From the NCBI GenBank assembly GCA_021739765.1, contig JAIPBD010000005.1:1-64000 (forward strand): a stretch of DNA of 64,000 nt, in the 5' to 3' direction. The notes under the pieces were generated by a model. That model saw only the letters and a program-made list of their open reading frames with translations, searched no databases and was not told the DNA's origin. Below are positions 52,953-61,938 of the stretch, piece by piece. This stretch comes from Melioribacteraceae bacterium (GTDB lineage Bacteria; Bacteroidota; Ignavibacteria; Ignavibacteriales; Melioribacteraceae). Within the stretch, counting starts at the first letter, position 1; each line of letters starts with the position of its first letter. A program made the translations under genes and the position numbers.

Positions 52953-53587
52953 TTAAATGGCAAGTCGATCCACCGCAAATTTTTAAATCTTTTTATTCTC
53001 AAATAATTTGGAATTCAATTAATGATAAGATTCTGATTACATTTGATGATGGACCACATACAGGTTCAAATGATAAAATTTTAGAAAAACTTCATAATTA
53101 CAATTATAAAGCGCTTTTTTTCGTGGAGGGACGATTTGTCAAATCGAATAAAAGTTTATTGAACGAAATATTGGCCGAAGGGCATCAGCTCGGTAACCAT
53201 TCATTTTCGCATAAGAATTTGAGAAAAAGCAATAAAGAAGATCTCCTCGAAGAAATTAAATCAACAAACGATTCGATCTCAGAAATAATAGGGGAATCTG
53301 TACAGTTTTTCCGTCCACCTTATGGGAAATTTAACAGCGAAATCTTAAAAATTTCCAAACAGTTAAAATTAAACACGGTTTTATGGTCGCTTTTAACTTA
53401 TGATTACAAAAACAATTTTGAAATAGTTAAATTAGCTCTTAATAAATATTTGCAAAATAATTCTATTGTTGTTTTTCATCATTTGGAAAAATGCGTTGAA
53501 GTAACTTGTGACGGCATCGATTTAATAAATAATCTTGTCGAAGAGAATAAATTCAAAATTGGAATTCCTGAAGAATGCTTGAAATAA
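52949..53587 (+). CDS. Polysaccharide deacetylase (NodB homology domain)
   Basis: This metal-dependent carbohydrate N-deacetylase (CE4) has 212 residues. The TFDDGPHT motif, the zinc His pair in GNHSFSHKNL and RPPYGK are intact. There is no signal peptide or membrane anchor, so it probably acts on a cytoplasmic-face lipid-linked sugar or precursor, unlike PgaB. The ATG at 52949 overlaps the preceding TGA; a longer frame from 52925 is less likely. It pairs with the two QxxRW glycosyltransferases on either side. Confidence 0.9.
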   Translation: MIKWQVDPPQIFKSFYSQIIWNSINDKILITFDDGPHTGSNDKILEKLHNYNYKALFFVEGRFVKSNKSLLNEILAEGHQLGNHSFSHKNLRKSNKEDLLEEIKSTNDSISEIIGESVQFFRPPYGKFNSEILKISKQLKLNTVLWSLLTYDYKNNFEIVKLALNKYLQNNSIVVFHHLEKCVEVTCDGIDLINNLVEENKFKIGIPEECLK

Positions 53588-54666
53588 TTTTTATAATAGC
53601 TTTTGCTCTCTATTTTATTCAAACTTTCATTTTTATTGTTGGAATAAGAAAAAAGTTTCCCGTGCTGACCGATGAACATTTACCTTCCGTAACAATTATC
53701 GTCGCAGCGAGAAATGAGGAAAAAAATATTATCGATTGTCTGAACTCGTTAAAACTTCTCGAATATCCGGAAAGCAAAATTGAAATTATAATGGTTGACG
53801 ATAATTCAACAGATGGTACTGCACAATTAATTAAAGAATTCGTTAAAGATGATGACCGTTTCAAATACCTGTTAGCTGACAAATCATTTGGAACTGTAAA
53901 GGGAAAGGCCAGGGCAATCGCCAATGGAATTGAGCAATCCAAAAACGAAATAATAATGACGACAGACGCGGATTGTTCCGTGAACCCGAAGTGGGTTTAT
54001 TCTATGGCCAAATATTTTCAAGATGATGTTGCTATTGTTTGCGGTTATACGAGTCAATCAAGCGAAAAACTTTTTTCCACTATTCAATCCGCTGATTTTA
54101 TGTATTTGTTGGGAGTTGCTGCCGGTGCCATGAACTTAGGTAAACCACTGAGTTGCATCGGGAATAACATGGCGTATCGAAAATCGGTTTATAACCAAAT
54201 TGGGGGATATGAAGCAATTCCGTTTTCGGTCACCGAAGATTTCCAATTATTAATGACCGTCCACAAATTAAAATCGTACAAAGTGATCTATCCGTTAGAT
54301 CCGGGAAATCTGGTGGTTTCAAAACCATGTCCCGATATTAAGTCGTTATTTTGGCAAAAGAAAAGATGGGCTGTCGGTGGAATGAACAGCGAAATTGCTG
54401 GCTTTTCAGTAATGGCATCAGCATTTGTGCTCCATGGATTTATAATTTTCGGCCTACCGGTCGCGACTTCCTCAATGATTGCTTTGATGGTTTCAAAAGT
54501 GATGCTGGATTATCTTTTGCTAAAACCAATCTTTAAAAAGTATTCACTCAATTTGGGGTTGAAAAATTTCTTAGCTTTCGAACTTTATTTTATCTTCTAT
54601 GTTTTTCTTCTTCCGTTTACATTATTATTCGGAACCAAGATTAAATGGAAAGGACGAGAGTACTAA
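53575..54666 (+). CDS. Processive-type family 2 glycosyltransferase B
   Basis: The second GT2 of the cluster (363 residues) has an N-terminal helix, VTIIVAARNEEKNI, VDDNSTDGT, TTDADC, TEDFQLL, QKKRW and C-terminal membrane helices. It resembles the enzyme at 51810 in layout but is clearly diverged, so the two probably add different sugars or act in sequence. Its start overlaps the deacetylase 3' end by 13 bases. Confidence 0.88.
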   Translation: MLEIIFIIAFALYFIQTFIFIVGIRKKFPVLTDEHLPSVTIIVAARNEEKNIIDCLNSLKLLEYPESKIEIIMVDDNSTDGTAQLIKEFVKDDDRFKYLLADKSFGTVKGKARAIANGIEQSKNEIIMTTDADCSVNPKWVYSMAKYFQDDVAIVCGYTSQSSEKLFSTIQSADFMYLLGVAAGAMNLGKPLSCIGNNMAYRKSVYNQIGGYEAIPFSVTEDFQLLMTVHKLKSYKVIYPLDPGNLVVSKPCPDIKSLFWQKKRWAVGGMNSEIAGFSVMASAFVLHGFIIFGLPVATSSMIALMVSKVMLDYLLLKPIFKKYSLNLGLKNFLAFELYFIFYVFLLPFTLLFGTKIKWKGREY

Positions 54667-55646
54667 TGCTTCTTCTCTGCAATTATTATGTAACTTACAG
54701 ATGCAACGCGTATTGCGAGTTTTGCCATTTCGCCGATCACGGTGAATTTAAAAATACGCCGCATGCCTCCATTGAAGATTTCCGCTCAAATATTAGTCAA
54801 CTTGCAAAACAGAATGTAAGATTTATTGATTTAACGGGGGGAGAACCGCTTTTAAATCCTCACATACATGAAATGGCGGAGTATGCTCAAAGTTTCAAAA
54901 TGCGGACAAGCATTACTACAAACGGTCTGTTATATCGAAAGTATGCGGAAAAGTTAGCTGGAAAAGTGAACTTGCTCCACTTCTCTCTAGATTCTCCGGA
55001 TAGGGAGGAACATGATCGAATCCGGAAAGTTAAATGTTTTGATAAAATATTTGAAAGTGTAGAAATTGCTAAGTCGCTCGGGGAGTATCCGGATTTATTA
55101 TTTACCGTAACAAACGAGACATACTTAAAACTGCCTCGAATGCATGACATAGCAATGAAACACGATCTTGTTTTATTAGTCAATCCGGTGTTTTCATATT
55201 TTGGAAATCCGGGTTTAACTACGGAAGCAATCGATTATATTGAAAAATTTGTAAATGGCAAGCCGAACATTTACCTAAATCAAGGGTTTATGAAATTAAG
55301 GCGTGACGGTGGAAATAATATTGAAAATCCGAGCTGTAAAGCAGTTTCGAGAGTGATTGTAATTTCTCCGTATAATGAAATTATTCTTCCTTGTTACCAT
55401 TTTGAAAACAAAAGAATAAAGATCGATAAACCCATAAGTGAAATTCGTAACTCATCCGAATACAAATACTATGAAAAAATGGAGGGGAGATTTGATTTTT
55501 GTGAAGGCTGTACTGTGAACTGTTATTTTGAGCCATCCTTTGCATTTCCGACAAATCGATACGCGGTATCAAGCATATCCTCTAAATTTAAGTACAGTTA
55601 TTATAAATTGATTAAACAGAAATTAATGAAAAAGAAGGTCGGTTGA
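54666..55646 (+). CDS. Radical SAM enzyme with C-terminal SPASM-like cysteines
   Basis: This 326-residue radical SAM protein has the cluster motif C-x3-C-x2-C (RCNAYCEFC), then DLTGGEPLLNP and SLDSPDREEHDRIR. A C-terminal group of Cys residues (SCKA, CYHF, CEGCTVNC) could hold an auxiliary iron-sulfur cluster. It may modify the lipid or sugar made by this cluster; the reaction cannot be deduced. The ATG at 54666 shares a base with the TAA of the glycosyltransferase, and is preferred over a longer frame from 54645. Confidence 0.85.
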   Translation: MLLLCNYYVTYRCNAYCEFCHFADHGEFKNTPHASIEDFRSNISQLAKQNVRFIDLTGGEPLLNPHIHEMAEYAQSFKMRTSITTNGLLYRKYAEKLAGKVNLLHFSLDSPDREEHDRIRKVKCFDKIFESVEIAKSLGEYPDLLFTVTNETYLKLPRMHDIAMKHDLVLLVNPVFSYFGNPGLTTEAIDYIEKFVNGKPNIYLNQGFMKLRRDGGNNIENPSCKAVSRVIVISPYNEIILPCYHFENKRIKIDKPISEIRNSSEYKYYEKMEGRFDFCEGCTVNCYFEPSFAFPTNRYAVSSISSKFKYSYYKLIKQKLMKKKVG

Positions 55647-56479
55647 TGAATTACATCAAAGCAATACTTTTGGTGATTCCGTTATTCACAGTAAATCTCA
55701 AAGCCCAAGACAAAATGGAATTGTTTCCGGCGGAACTAAACATTCAGCCGTTTACAGCGAATTTTTTGGAACCGAAATTGGGATTTATTCTCAAAATAAA
55801 TAACAACGAGCTAAGATTGGATATCGGAAACACAATCGACATTTTGCAATATCAACTTGATGAATCAACTTCACTCTCATTCGGAGCGGATATGTTCACC
55901 TACACATTTTTGCGGGGTGAAACTGATTTCCATTTCCCCGTTGATGCCGTTGATTATTTATTTGGATTTAATGGTTCTTGGAAGAAACAAATTGGTGACG
56001 ATTCCTATGGAATCCGTGTTCGTTTAAGTCATATTTCCGCCCATTTTGTTGACGGACATTTTGATGGTAAGAACGGTGTTTGGCTGGATAACCGTCCGCC
56101 AAGGGTTTACAGCAGGGAGTTTCTCGAACTTATTCCGTTTTATAGCTGGAATTCATTAAGAGTGTATGGTGGTTTTACTTACATTTTCCATGTTGATCCC
56201 ATAAATCTTGGGAAAGATATTTACCACCTTGGATTTGACTACTTTAGCGAAAATATTCTCGGAGACAATCTTCATTTTTTTGCCGGTTATGACCTGAGAA
56301 TAGTAAATATTTATGATTATCATGGAAATAATACATTGAATCTCGGAATAAAGTTAGGCAAGGTTCATGGTAGGGGAATAAGTATTTATTATAAATATTA
56401 CTCGGGGAAAAATATTCATGGAGAATATTTCGATTACAACGAAAAACACTCCGCTTTAGGAATTAACTTAGATTTATAG
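55646..56479 (+). CDS. Outer-membrane beta-barrel protein (DUF1207-like), copy 2
   Basis: This 277-residue paralogue of the gene at 50004 has a signal peptide (NLKAQD), the shared LxIQPFTANFLEPKLGF...DIGNTIDIL start and the HISAHFVDGHF...W block. The two bracket the flippase, glycosyltransferase, deacetylase and radical SAM genes. The start overlaps the previous stop (TGATG). It is predicted to sit in the outer membrane and may receive or export the glycoconjugate; this is inference. Confidence 0.68.
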   Translation: MNYIKAILLVIPLFTVNLKAQDKMELFPAELNIQPFTANFLEPKLGFILKINNNELRLDIGNTIDILQYQLDESTSLSFGADMFTYTFLRGETDFHFPVDAVDYLFGFNGSWKKQIGDDSYGIRVRLSHISAHFVDGHFDGKNGVWLDNRPPRVYSREFLELIPFYSWNSLRVYGGFTYIFHVDPINLGKDIYHLGFDYFSENILGDNLHFFAGYDLRIVNIYDYHGNNTLNLGIKLGKVHGRGISIYYKYYSGKNIHGEYFDYNEKHSALGINLDL

Positions 56480-56480
56480 A

Positions 56481-57485
56481 ATGCCTGATACAATTAAAAA
56501 TAGTTTTGCGGAATTTAAAAAGCCGTTTTTGAAAGCCAAATTTTTTCAAACTCCACTATTTCATTTACTTTTGGCTATCGGAACGTTTTTAACAACTTTT
56601 GTGGCCGGAATGGAATGGACGAGCGGTTCTCCCGGTCCTTACGGAGTTGAAGATTTTGGAGGAGGACTCCAATATGCCTCCGCGATTATTTTCATTCTTG
56701 CGGTACATGAATTTGGTCATTATTTCGCTGCCCGTTACCATAAAGTAGACGCGACTCTCCCATATTTTATTCCATTCCCACCGATTCCGATTTTCCTAAA
56801 TTTCGGTACTTTGGGCGCTGTGATAAAAACTCGATCACAAATCCTAAATAATAAAGCGATGTTCGATATTGGAGTTTCCGGACCAATTGCGGGATTTTTC
56901 GCATGCCTTATAGTTTTAATTTATGGTTTCTCCACTTTACCCGGAACTGAGTATATTTTAGCAATTCACCCGGACTATTTTGATCCCGATTATGGAAGAA
57001 ATGCAATGGCTCTTCAATTTGGAGATACTCTGCTTTACTCCTTCCTAAAAGGAATTTTTGTTTCGCCTGATCAATTTATTCCGCCGATGTCCGAAATTTA
57101 TCATTATCCCTTTTTGTGTGTTGGTTGGTTTGGTTTGTTTGTAACGGCGATGAATATGATTCCGGTTGGCCAATTGGATGGCGGACATATAATTTATAGT
57201 ATGTTCGGAACTAAAGTTCACAATAATGTCTCGGCTCTTTCATTGCTTACTATAACGGTTGTTGGTGTCTTCGGCGTTGTTAATGCTGTTTTGGAAACTA
57301 ATATAGGGTTTGGTTGGAGCGGCTGGCTTTTCTGGGCATTAATTCTATATTTTGTTATTAAAATGCAACATCCTCCTGTTCCATATTTTGAACCGCTCGG
57401 AAAGGGTAGAATGATTTTGGGCTGGATAAGCATAATTATTCTGATGCTTTCGTTTTCTCCGACTCCATTTGTACTTACAATTTAG
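56481..57485 (+). CDS. M50-family site-2-type membrane metalloprotease
   Basis: This intramembrane zinc protease has 334 residues and multiple membrane helices. The zinc motif H76-E77-x-x-H80 lies in VHEFGHYFAARYH, and the third ligand Asp233 in NMIPVGQLDGGHI. There is no PDZ domain. It differs from RseP and looks like the plant/cyanobacterial EGY type (PYFIPFPPIPIFLNFGTLGAVI). It starts one base after the barrel gene, so it belongs to the same transcript, and may process a membrane-bound regulator. Confidence 0.9.
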   Translation: MPDTIKNSFAEFKKPFLKAKFFQTPLFHLLLAIGTFLTTFVAGMEWTSGSPGPYGVEDFGGGLQYASAIIFILAVHEFGHYFAARYHKVDATLPYFIPFPPIPIFLNFGTLGAVIKTRSQILNNKAMFDIGVSGPIAGFFACLIVLIYGFSTLPGTEYILAIHPDYFDPDYGRNAMALQFGDTLLYSFLKGIFVSPDQFIPPMSEIYHYPFLCVGWFGLFVTAMNMIPVGQLDGGHIIYSMFGTKVHNNVSALSLLTITVVGVFGVVNAVLETNIGFGWSGWLFWALILYFVIKMQHPPVPYFEPLGKGRMILGWISIIILMLSFSPTPFVLTI

Positions 57486-57602
57486 GAATCTTTTTTATAC
57501 TTGATTCTTAGTCGATATCTTCGGAAGTTTGAATCTAAATTTGGAGAGAGATTTATAGAGGATTTGCTACTTTAATTATCAATTAGGACATTTAGAAAAA
57601 CT
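57486..57602 (+). promoter_or_regulatory. Upstream region of the lipoprotein/T9SS operon
   Basis: This 117-base gap contains a weak stem (TAGGAATC at 57483-57490 with GATTCTTA at 57503-57510, one G-U pair) without a proper T tract. It also has the block at 57543-57571 that resembles the block before porU (GGAGA, TATAGAG, TTTGCTACT). It is probably the promoter region of the next four genes. Confidence 0.35.
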
Positions 57603-58454
57603 GTGCGCAAAATCTCTCTTTACCAAATAATCAATTCCTTTCGAGTGCTTTCCTTTGTATTCGCAATAATCCTATTACAATCATGTGATGACGTTTCTGA
57701 TGAAATCGTAAACGCGGAATCGTCGAAGTTCAACGTAATCGAAGTAAATGTCCCAACTTCATTTATTTATTCTGCAAACAATAACTCTATAGCGGTCACT
57801 GCGAAAATCGATAATAATTCTTTTGTTGAAAAAATTGAAGCTTACGTCTACAATGAATTAAAAAGTAACCAAATAATTGATCCGGTCGAACTAAAAGATG
57901 ACGGATCATCTACTTCGGGAGATAATGCAAAAAATGATTTGACGTACTCGGGAATAATTAACTTTAACTCCGAGATGGTATCTTCAGATTATATTATTGA
58001 GATCGTGATCGTCTACACACAATTTGGGGAACAACTCTCCGATATTATTTCGCAAACAAAATTAGATTATAGTAGCGGCGTTCAAAATGTTACACCTGTT
58101 ATTTCGAATTTAGTCATTCCTTCATCGGTTACATTTAGTTCAGCGTTCAAGTTTAGCGTAAAAGTTGAAGATCAAAATGGATTGACTGATATCGACAAAG
58201 TTTGGTACGAACTTTTCCGTCCGAACGGAACTCAAGTTCAGAATAGTCAAGGAATTACAAAATTTGATCTTTACGATGATGGTCCCAGTTCCGCATCAAA
58301 CAGCGGAGATTTGGTAAGTAATGATGGTGTTTATACCTCACAATTAACTTTCCCAAGTGGTCAGCCGACCGGCGAGTGGCGAATGGAATTCTTTGCAAGG
58401 GATTTGTCAGGTGAGGTCAGCAATAAAATTGAGGCGAAGGTAAATCTTCAATGA
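57603..58454 (+). CDS. Lipoprotein with Ig-like domains
   Basis: The 283-residue protein has a lipobox LLQSC with the acylated Cys at residue 28. Two beta-sandwich repeats follow, each with the D.G....GD...ND..Y......F pattern seen in 'choice-of-anchor' Ig-like domains (about 45-145 and 165-283). No enzyme motif is present. It starts at GTG and overlaps the next gene by 4 bases (ATGA). It is probably a surface or periplasmic binding partner of the T9SS-sorted neighbour. Confidence 0.72.
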   Translation: MRKISLYQIINSFRVLSFVFAIILLQSCDDVSDEIVNAESSKFNVIEVNVPTSFIYSANNNSIAVTAKIDNNSFVEKIEAYVYNELKSNQIIDPVELKDDGSSTSGDNAKNDLTYSGIINFNSEMVSSDYIIEIVIVYTQFGEQLSDIISQTKLDYSSGVQNVTPVISNLVIPSSVTFSSAFKFSVKVEDQNGLTDIDKVWYELFRPNGTQVQNSQGITKFDLYDDGPSSASNSGDLVSNDGVYTSQLTFPSGQPTGEWRMEFFARDLSGEVSNKIEAKVNLQ

Positions 58455-60028
58455 TAAAAAAAGTACTATTAATATTCTCCGTAACAATCGGAATTTTTGC
58501 GCAGACCGTGCCCGTTAAGATGGATTTGAGCACATCACCGCTCGCAAAAATCTCAGTGAACAACGACGACAGATTGTTAAGCAACTCAATCACCGACATT
58601 CTCGTTGTCGGAGACACAATCTGGCTCGGAACGACGAGAGGATTAAGCCAATCGACGGATCATGGCACAACTTGGAATAATTATTACAACTCCCCTGAGT
58701 TCGAGGATGAAGGTATTGTTGCGATGGCTTATGCTAATAGCACCATTTTCGTTTCAACCGGACATTCGGAGAATTTGAACGGGCAAGATATTCAGACAGG
58801 GAGCGGTATTCATTATTCTACGAATAACGGATCAGATTGGAACACAATTCCCCAACCGATCGATGAACAAGGCGATTCCTTAATTACTTACGGCATTAAT
58901 ACTATTCGAGCACTCCCCATTATAGTAAAACAACAGAATATTAGCTTTGGAATGAGCGCATTCGGAAACAGTTTGTGGATAGCTTCATGGGCTGGAGGTG
59001 TAAGAAAAACTACTGATCTTGGTCAAACCTGGGATCGGATAATTTTGCCGCCCGATAACCTCGATGAAATAAAACCGACAGATACTTTAAGTTTTTCATT
59101 GCAAGTGCAGGCAGGGAATTTCGGACTGGAATCTTATCTAAACCATCTTGCTTTTTCAGTTCTTGCGGTTGATGATACATTAATTTATGCCGGAACCGCA
59201 GGCGGGATAAATCAATCCTCCGATGGCGGAATTAGTTGGAAAAAGTTTAATAATGAAAATACAGGCGGTGTATTTCCCGGCAACTGGGTTACCGCTTTAG
59301 CTTATGACAATAATACTAACGTGGTTTGGGCCGGCGCCTGGCGAGCGGAATCTTCGAATGAAATTTACGCGGCGGCTGTAACACGAGATAATGGTAATTC
59401 CTGGGAAAGTTTCCTTCCTGCTGAAAAAATTTACTCGTTTGGGTTTAGTAGTGGTCTAAACGGAATTGGTATAAATAGTGTTTTTGCTTGTTCGGATAAT
59501 GGAATTTTTAGAACTACGGATGATGGAAGCAATTGGATTAATCCGGGGAAAATAACTGACCCGACTACAAATCTTCAGGTACTGAGTTCTACTATTTATT
59601 CGGTTGGTTCTACAGTTACAAACAATGAAATTACCTACTGGATCGGTACTTCGGGTAACGGACTTGTTAAATTTATTCAAGATTCACCGCCATGGAATGG
59701 GAATTGGGAAATCAACTTGTCATCGGAAAAGTTGAAAGATCCAGAAGAAACGTATGCCTTCCCAAATCCATTTGCGCCTGATCAGGAAGTTGTAAAAATC
59801 AAATATCAACTTTCGAATAATTCAACAGTTTCAATTCGCGTCATGGATTTTGGGATGAATTTGGTTAAAACAATTATTCAGAATGTAACGCAAGTAGCCG
59901 GCGAGCATTTTGAAATCTGGAATGGCAGGGATGAGTTCGGAAATTATGTAACTAACGGTGTTTATTTTTATAGAGTTGATACCGAAGGGAATGATCCGAT
60001 TTATAATAAAATAATGGTGCTTCGTTAG
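58451..60028 (+). CDS. T9SS-sorted BNR/YCF48-like propeller protein
   Basis: This 525-residue exported protein (signal peptide ending IGIFAQ) has Asp-box propeller blades: STDHGTTWNNYY, STNNGSDWNTI, TTDLGQTWDRI, SSDGGISWKKF, TRDNGNSWESF and TTDDGSNWI. The last 80 residues form a sorting domain with FPNPFAPDQE, an FlgD-like Ig fold and a basic end (NKIMVLR). It should be secreted by the T9SS. The blades resemble sialidase or photosystem-assembly YCF48 repeats but show no catalytic set. It is followed without a gap by two PorV/PorQ-like genes. Confidence 0.86.
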   Translation: MIKKVLLIFSVTIGIFAQTVPVKMDLSTSPLAKISVNNDDRLLSNSITDILVVGDTIWLGTTRGLSQSTDHGTTWNNYYNSPEFEDEGIVAMAYANSTIFVSTGHSENLNGQDIQTGSGIHYSTNNGSDWNTIPQPIDEQGDSLITYGINTIRALPIIVKQQNISFGMSAFGNSLWIASWAGGVRKTTDLGQTWDRIILPPDNLDEIKPTDTLSFSLQVQAGNFGLESYLNHLAFSVLAVDDTLIYAGTAGGINQSSDGGISWKKFNNENTGGVFPGNWVTALAYDNNTNVVWAGAWRAESSNEIYAAAVTRDNGNSWESFLPAEKIYSFGFSSGLNGIGINSVFACSDNGIFRTTDDGSNWINPGKITDPTTNLQVLSSTIYSVGSTVTNNEITYWIGTSGNGLVKFIQDSPPWNGNWEINLSSEKLKDPEETYAFPNPFAPDQEVVKIKYQLSNNSTVSIRVMDFGMNLVKTIIQNVTQVAGEHFEIWNGRDEFGNYVTNGVYFYRVDTEGNDPIYNKIMVLR

Positions 60029-61033
60029 ATGAAAATTCGGAATTATATAATTCAATCTATTTTGCTTTTATTTAGTTGCGCTCAAGTTTTTGCTCAAGCG
60101 GAAACAAGCCAAATCAGCAGTCGTCCCGGTGCTTTTTCTCGATTGGGATTTGGTGCTCGAGGAATTTCGTTGGGAAACGCAATGGCCGCGACAAATACCG
60201 GCAATCTTGTTTCATATTATAATCCGGCACTGGCTTCATTCCAAGAAGACATTTTTATAGGCACGGGATATAGTTTTCTTTCATTGGATCGCTCGATGAA
60301 TTTTTTGAACGTAACCAAGAAGTTTGAATTCGGGAAAAAACCGGGAAGTAATAGTAAACCAAGATCCGTTGCAGGATTAAGTTTCGGAATCATAAACTCC
60401 GGCGTTAGTGAAATTGAAGAACGTGATAATCAAGGAACAAAAAGCGGCAGTTTATCCACTTCTGAAAATCTGATCTATCTCGGACTTTCAAATAAATTTT
60501 CAGAAAAATTTTCATTAGGCGTAAGTTTTAAATTTTATTATTACTCGCTGTATGAGGATATTTCCACAACCGGATTCGGAATGGATCTCGGTGCGATATA
60601 TTCATTTTCGGACAACTTAAAATTTGCAATAGTTTTAAGGGATGTAAACAGTAAATATCGTTGGGATACAACTGAGCTCTATGGACAAAGCGGAAATACA
60701 TACGAAGAAAAATTTCCTCTTTCCAAAGTATTTGCCGCGAGTTATTTTTACGAAGAATATAAATTGAGCGGTTCGGTTGAGTGGGAATCCAGCAATGCGG
60801 GCACAAGTTATTTGCGAATGGGGCTTGAAGCAGAATTGAACGAATTTTTTATTTTAAGAGGCGGCTTCGATAGATTAGATATCAGCAACTCCGACACACC
60901 GATAAGACCTTCAGCCGGATTTGCATTTAATTACTCGTTAGGGGGCATTAAAACAGTTTTTGAGTACGCATTTTCAATCGAGCCCTATTCATCATTTGAT
61001 AAACATATAATCGGACTTGGTGTTTTATTGTAA
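60029..61033 (+). CDS. PorV/PorQ family outer-membrane protein A
   Basis: This is a 334-residue beta-barrel protein with a signal peptide (AQVFAQ). The N-terminal family signature is RLGFGARGISLGNAMAATNTGNLVSYYNPA, followed by alternating strands to a C-terminal GLGVLL. It is shorter than PorV at 22099 and lacks the SRAGGLGESG form. It starts directly after the T9SS-sorted protein and overlaps its sister gene by one base, which suggests a dedicated shuttle or anchor for that cargo. Confidence 0.83.
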   Translation: MKIRNYIIQSILLLFSCAQVFAQAETSQISSRPGAFSRLGFGARGISLGNAMAATNTGNLVSYYNPALASFQEDIFIGTGYSFLSLDRSMNFLNVTKKFEFGKKPGSNSKPRSVAGLSFGIINSGVSEIEERDNQGTKSGSLSTSENLIYLGLSNKFSEKFSLGVSFKFYYYSLYEDISTTGFGMDLGAIYSFSDNLKFAIVLRDVNSKYRWDTTELYGQSGNTYEEKFPLSKVFAASYFYEEYKLSGSVEWESSNAGTSYLRMGLEAELNEFFILRGGFDRLDISNSDTPIRPSAGFAFNYSLGGIKTVFEYAFSIEPYSSFDKHIIGLGVLL

Positions 61034-61932
61034 TGAAAAAAATATTAAAAGTACTTGTTATTAATTTTTTGATTTTTGCTCCAATTTTGGCCCAAAACTC
61101 TTCCGGGTTAACCTTCCTCAAAATCGGTTCGGGCGCGCAAAATATTGCTTTAGGTGATTTGGGAGTGACCTCAAAAAATATTTCCGGGAGCTATTACAAT
61201 CCTGCATTATTAATTTTTGAGGAGACCAAAGGCGCAGCATTAACCCACACTTCGCAATTATTGGATCTTTCAACTAATCTGCTGAATATCAATTTTAAAT
61301 ATTGGGATTTGGATTTTGGATTTAATGTGAATACAACCTCCGTATCGGATATTCCGGTTCGTAACATTCCCGGTGAGCCAATTTCAACTTTTAACGCAAA
61401 TTATTTTTCTGCCGGAATCGCTACTGCTTTTAACATGGCAGAGAATATTACTTTTGGGCTCGGAACTAAATTTCTTTATGAAAATCTCTATCGGGATGAA
61501 GCATCGGGTTGGGGATTCGATTTTGGAGTAATTTATCATTCCATATTCGATGGTGTGAGTTTAAATGCATCATTGAGAAATTTGGGATCAATGAGTGAAC
61601 TGAGAAATGAGGCAACTTCACTCCCGACTGATTTGCGAATCGGAACTGAATATGGAATTAGTGTCGAAGAAATTGATTCCGAGATAACTCTTCTTGGCGG
61701 ATTTCAAAAATATACTTCCGAAGAAGACAATCACTTCCATCTTGGAACTCAAATATATTATAAATCCATTATCGCGTTAAGATTCGGGTATGTGACCGGA
61801 TATGAATCAAAATCAATCTCCCTGGGTTTTGGGGTTGATTGGGAAGGGCTTGCTTTTGATTACGCGCATATTCCATTCGATTTTAACTTGGGTGATTCGC
61901 ATACAATTTCTCTATCCTACAAATTTAATTGA
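61033..61932 (+). CDS. PorV/PorQ family outer-membrane protein B
   Basis: This is a second, 299-residue member: signal peptide ending ILAQN, then FLKIGSGAQNIALGDLGVTSKNISGSYYNPALL and a barrel ending in ISLSYKFN. It is diverged from its neighbour, so the pair is not a recent duplication. It is coupled to the upstream gene by TAATG. It ends the operon that begins at 57603. Confidence 0.84.
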   Translation: MKKILKVLVINFLIFAPILAQNSSGLTFLKIGSGAQNIALGDLGVTSKNISGSYYNPALLIFEETKGAALTHTSQLLDLSTNLLNINFKYWDLDFGFNVNTTSVSDIPVRNIPGEPISTFNANYFSAGIATAFNMAENITFGLGTKFLYENLYRDEASGWGFDFGVIYHSIFDGVSLNASLRNLGSMSELRNEATSLPTDLRIGTEYGISVEEIDSEITLLGGFQKYTSEEDNHFHLGTQIYYKSIIALRFGYVTGYESKSISLGFGVDWEGLAFDYAHIPFDFNLGDSHTISLSYKFN

Positions 61933-61938
61933 TCTAAA

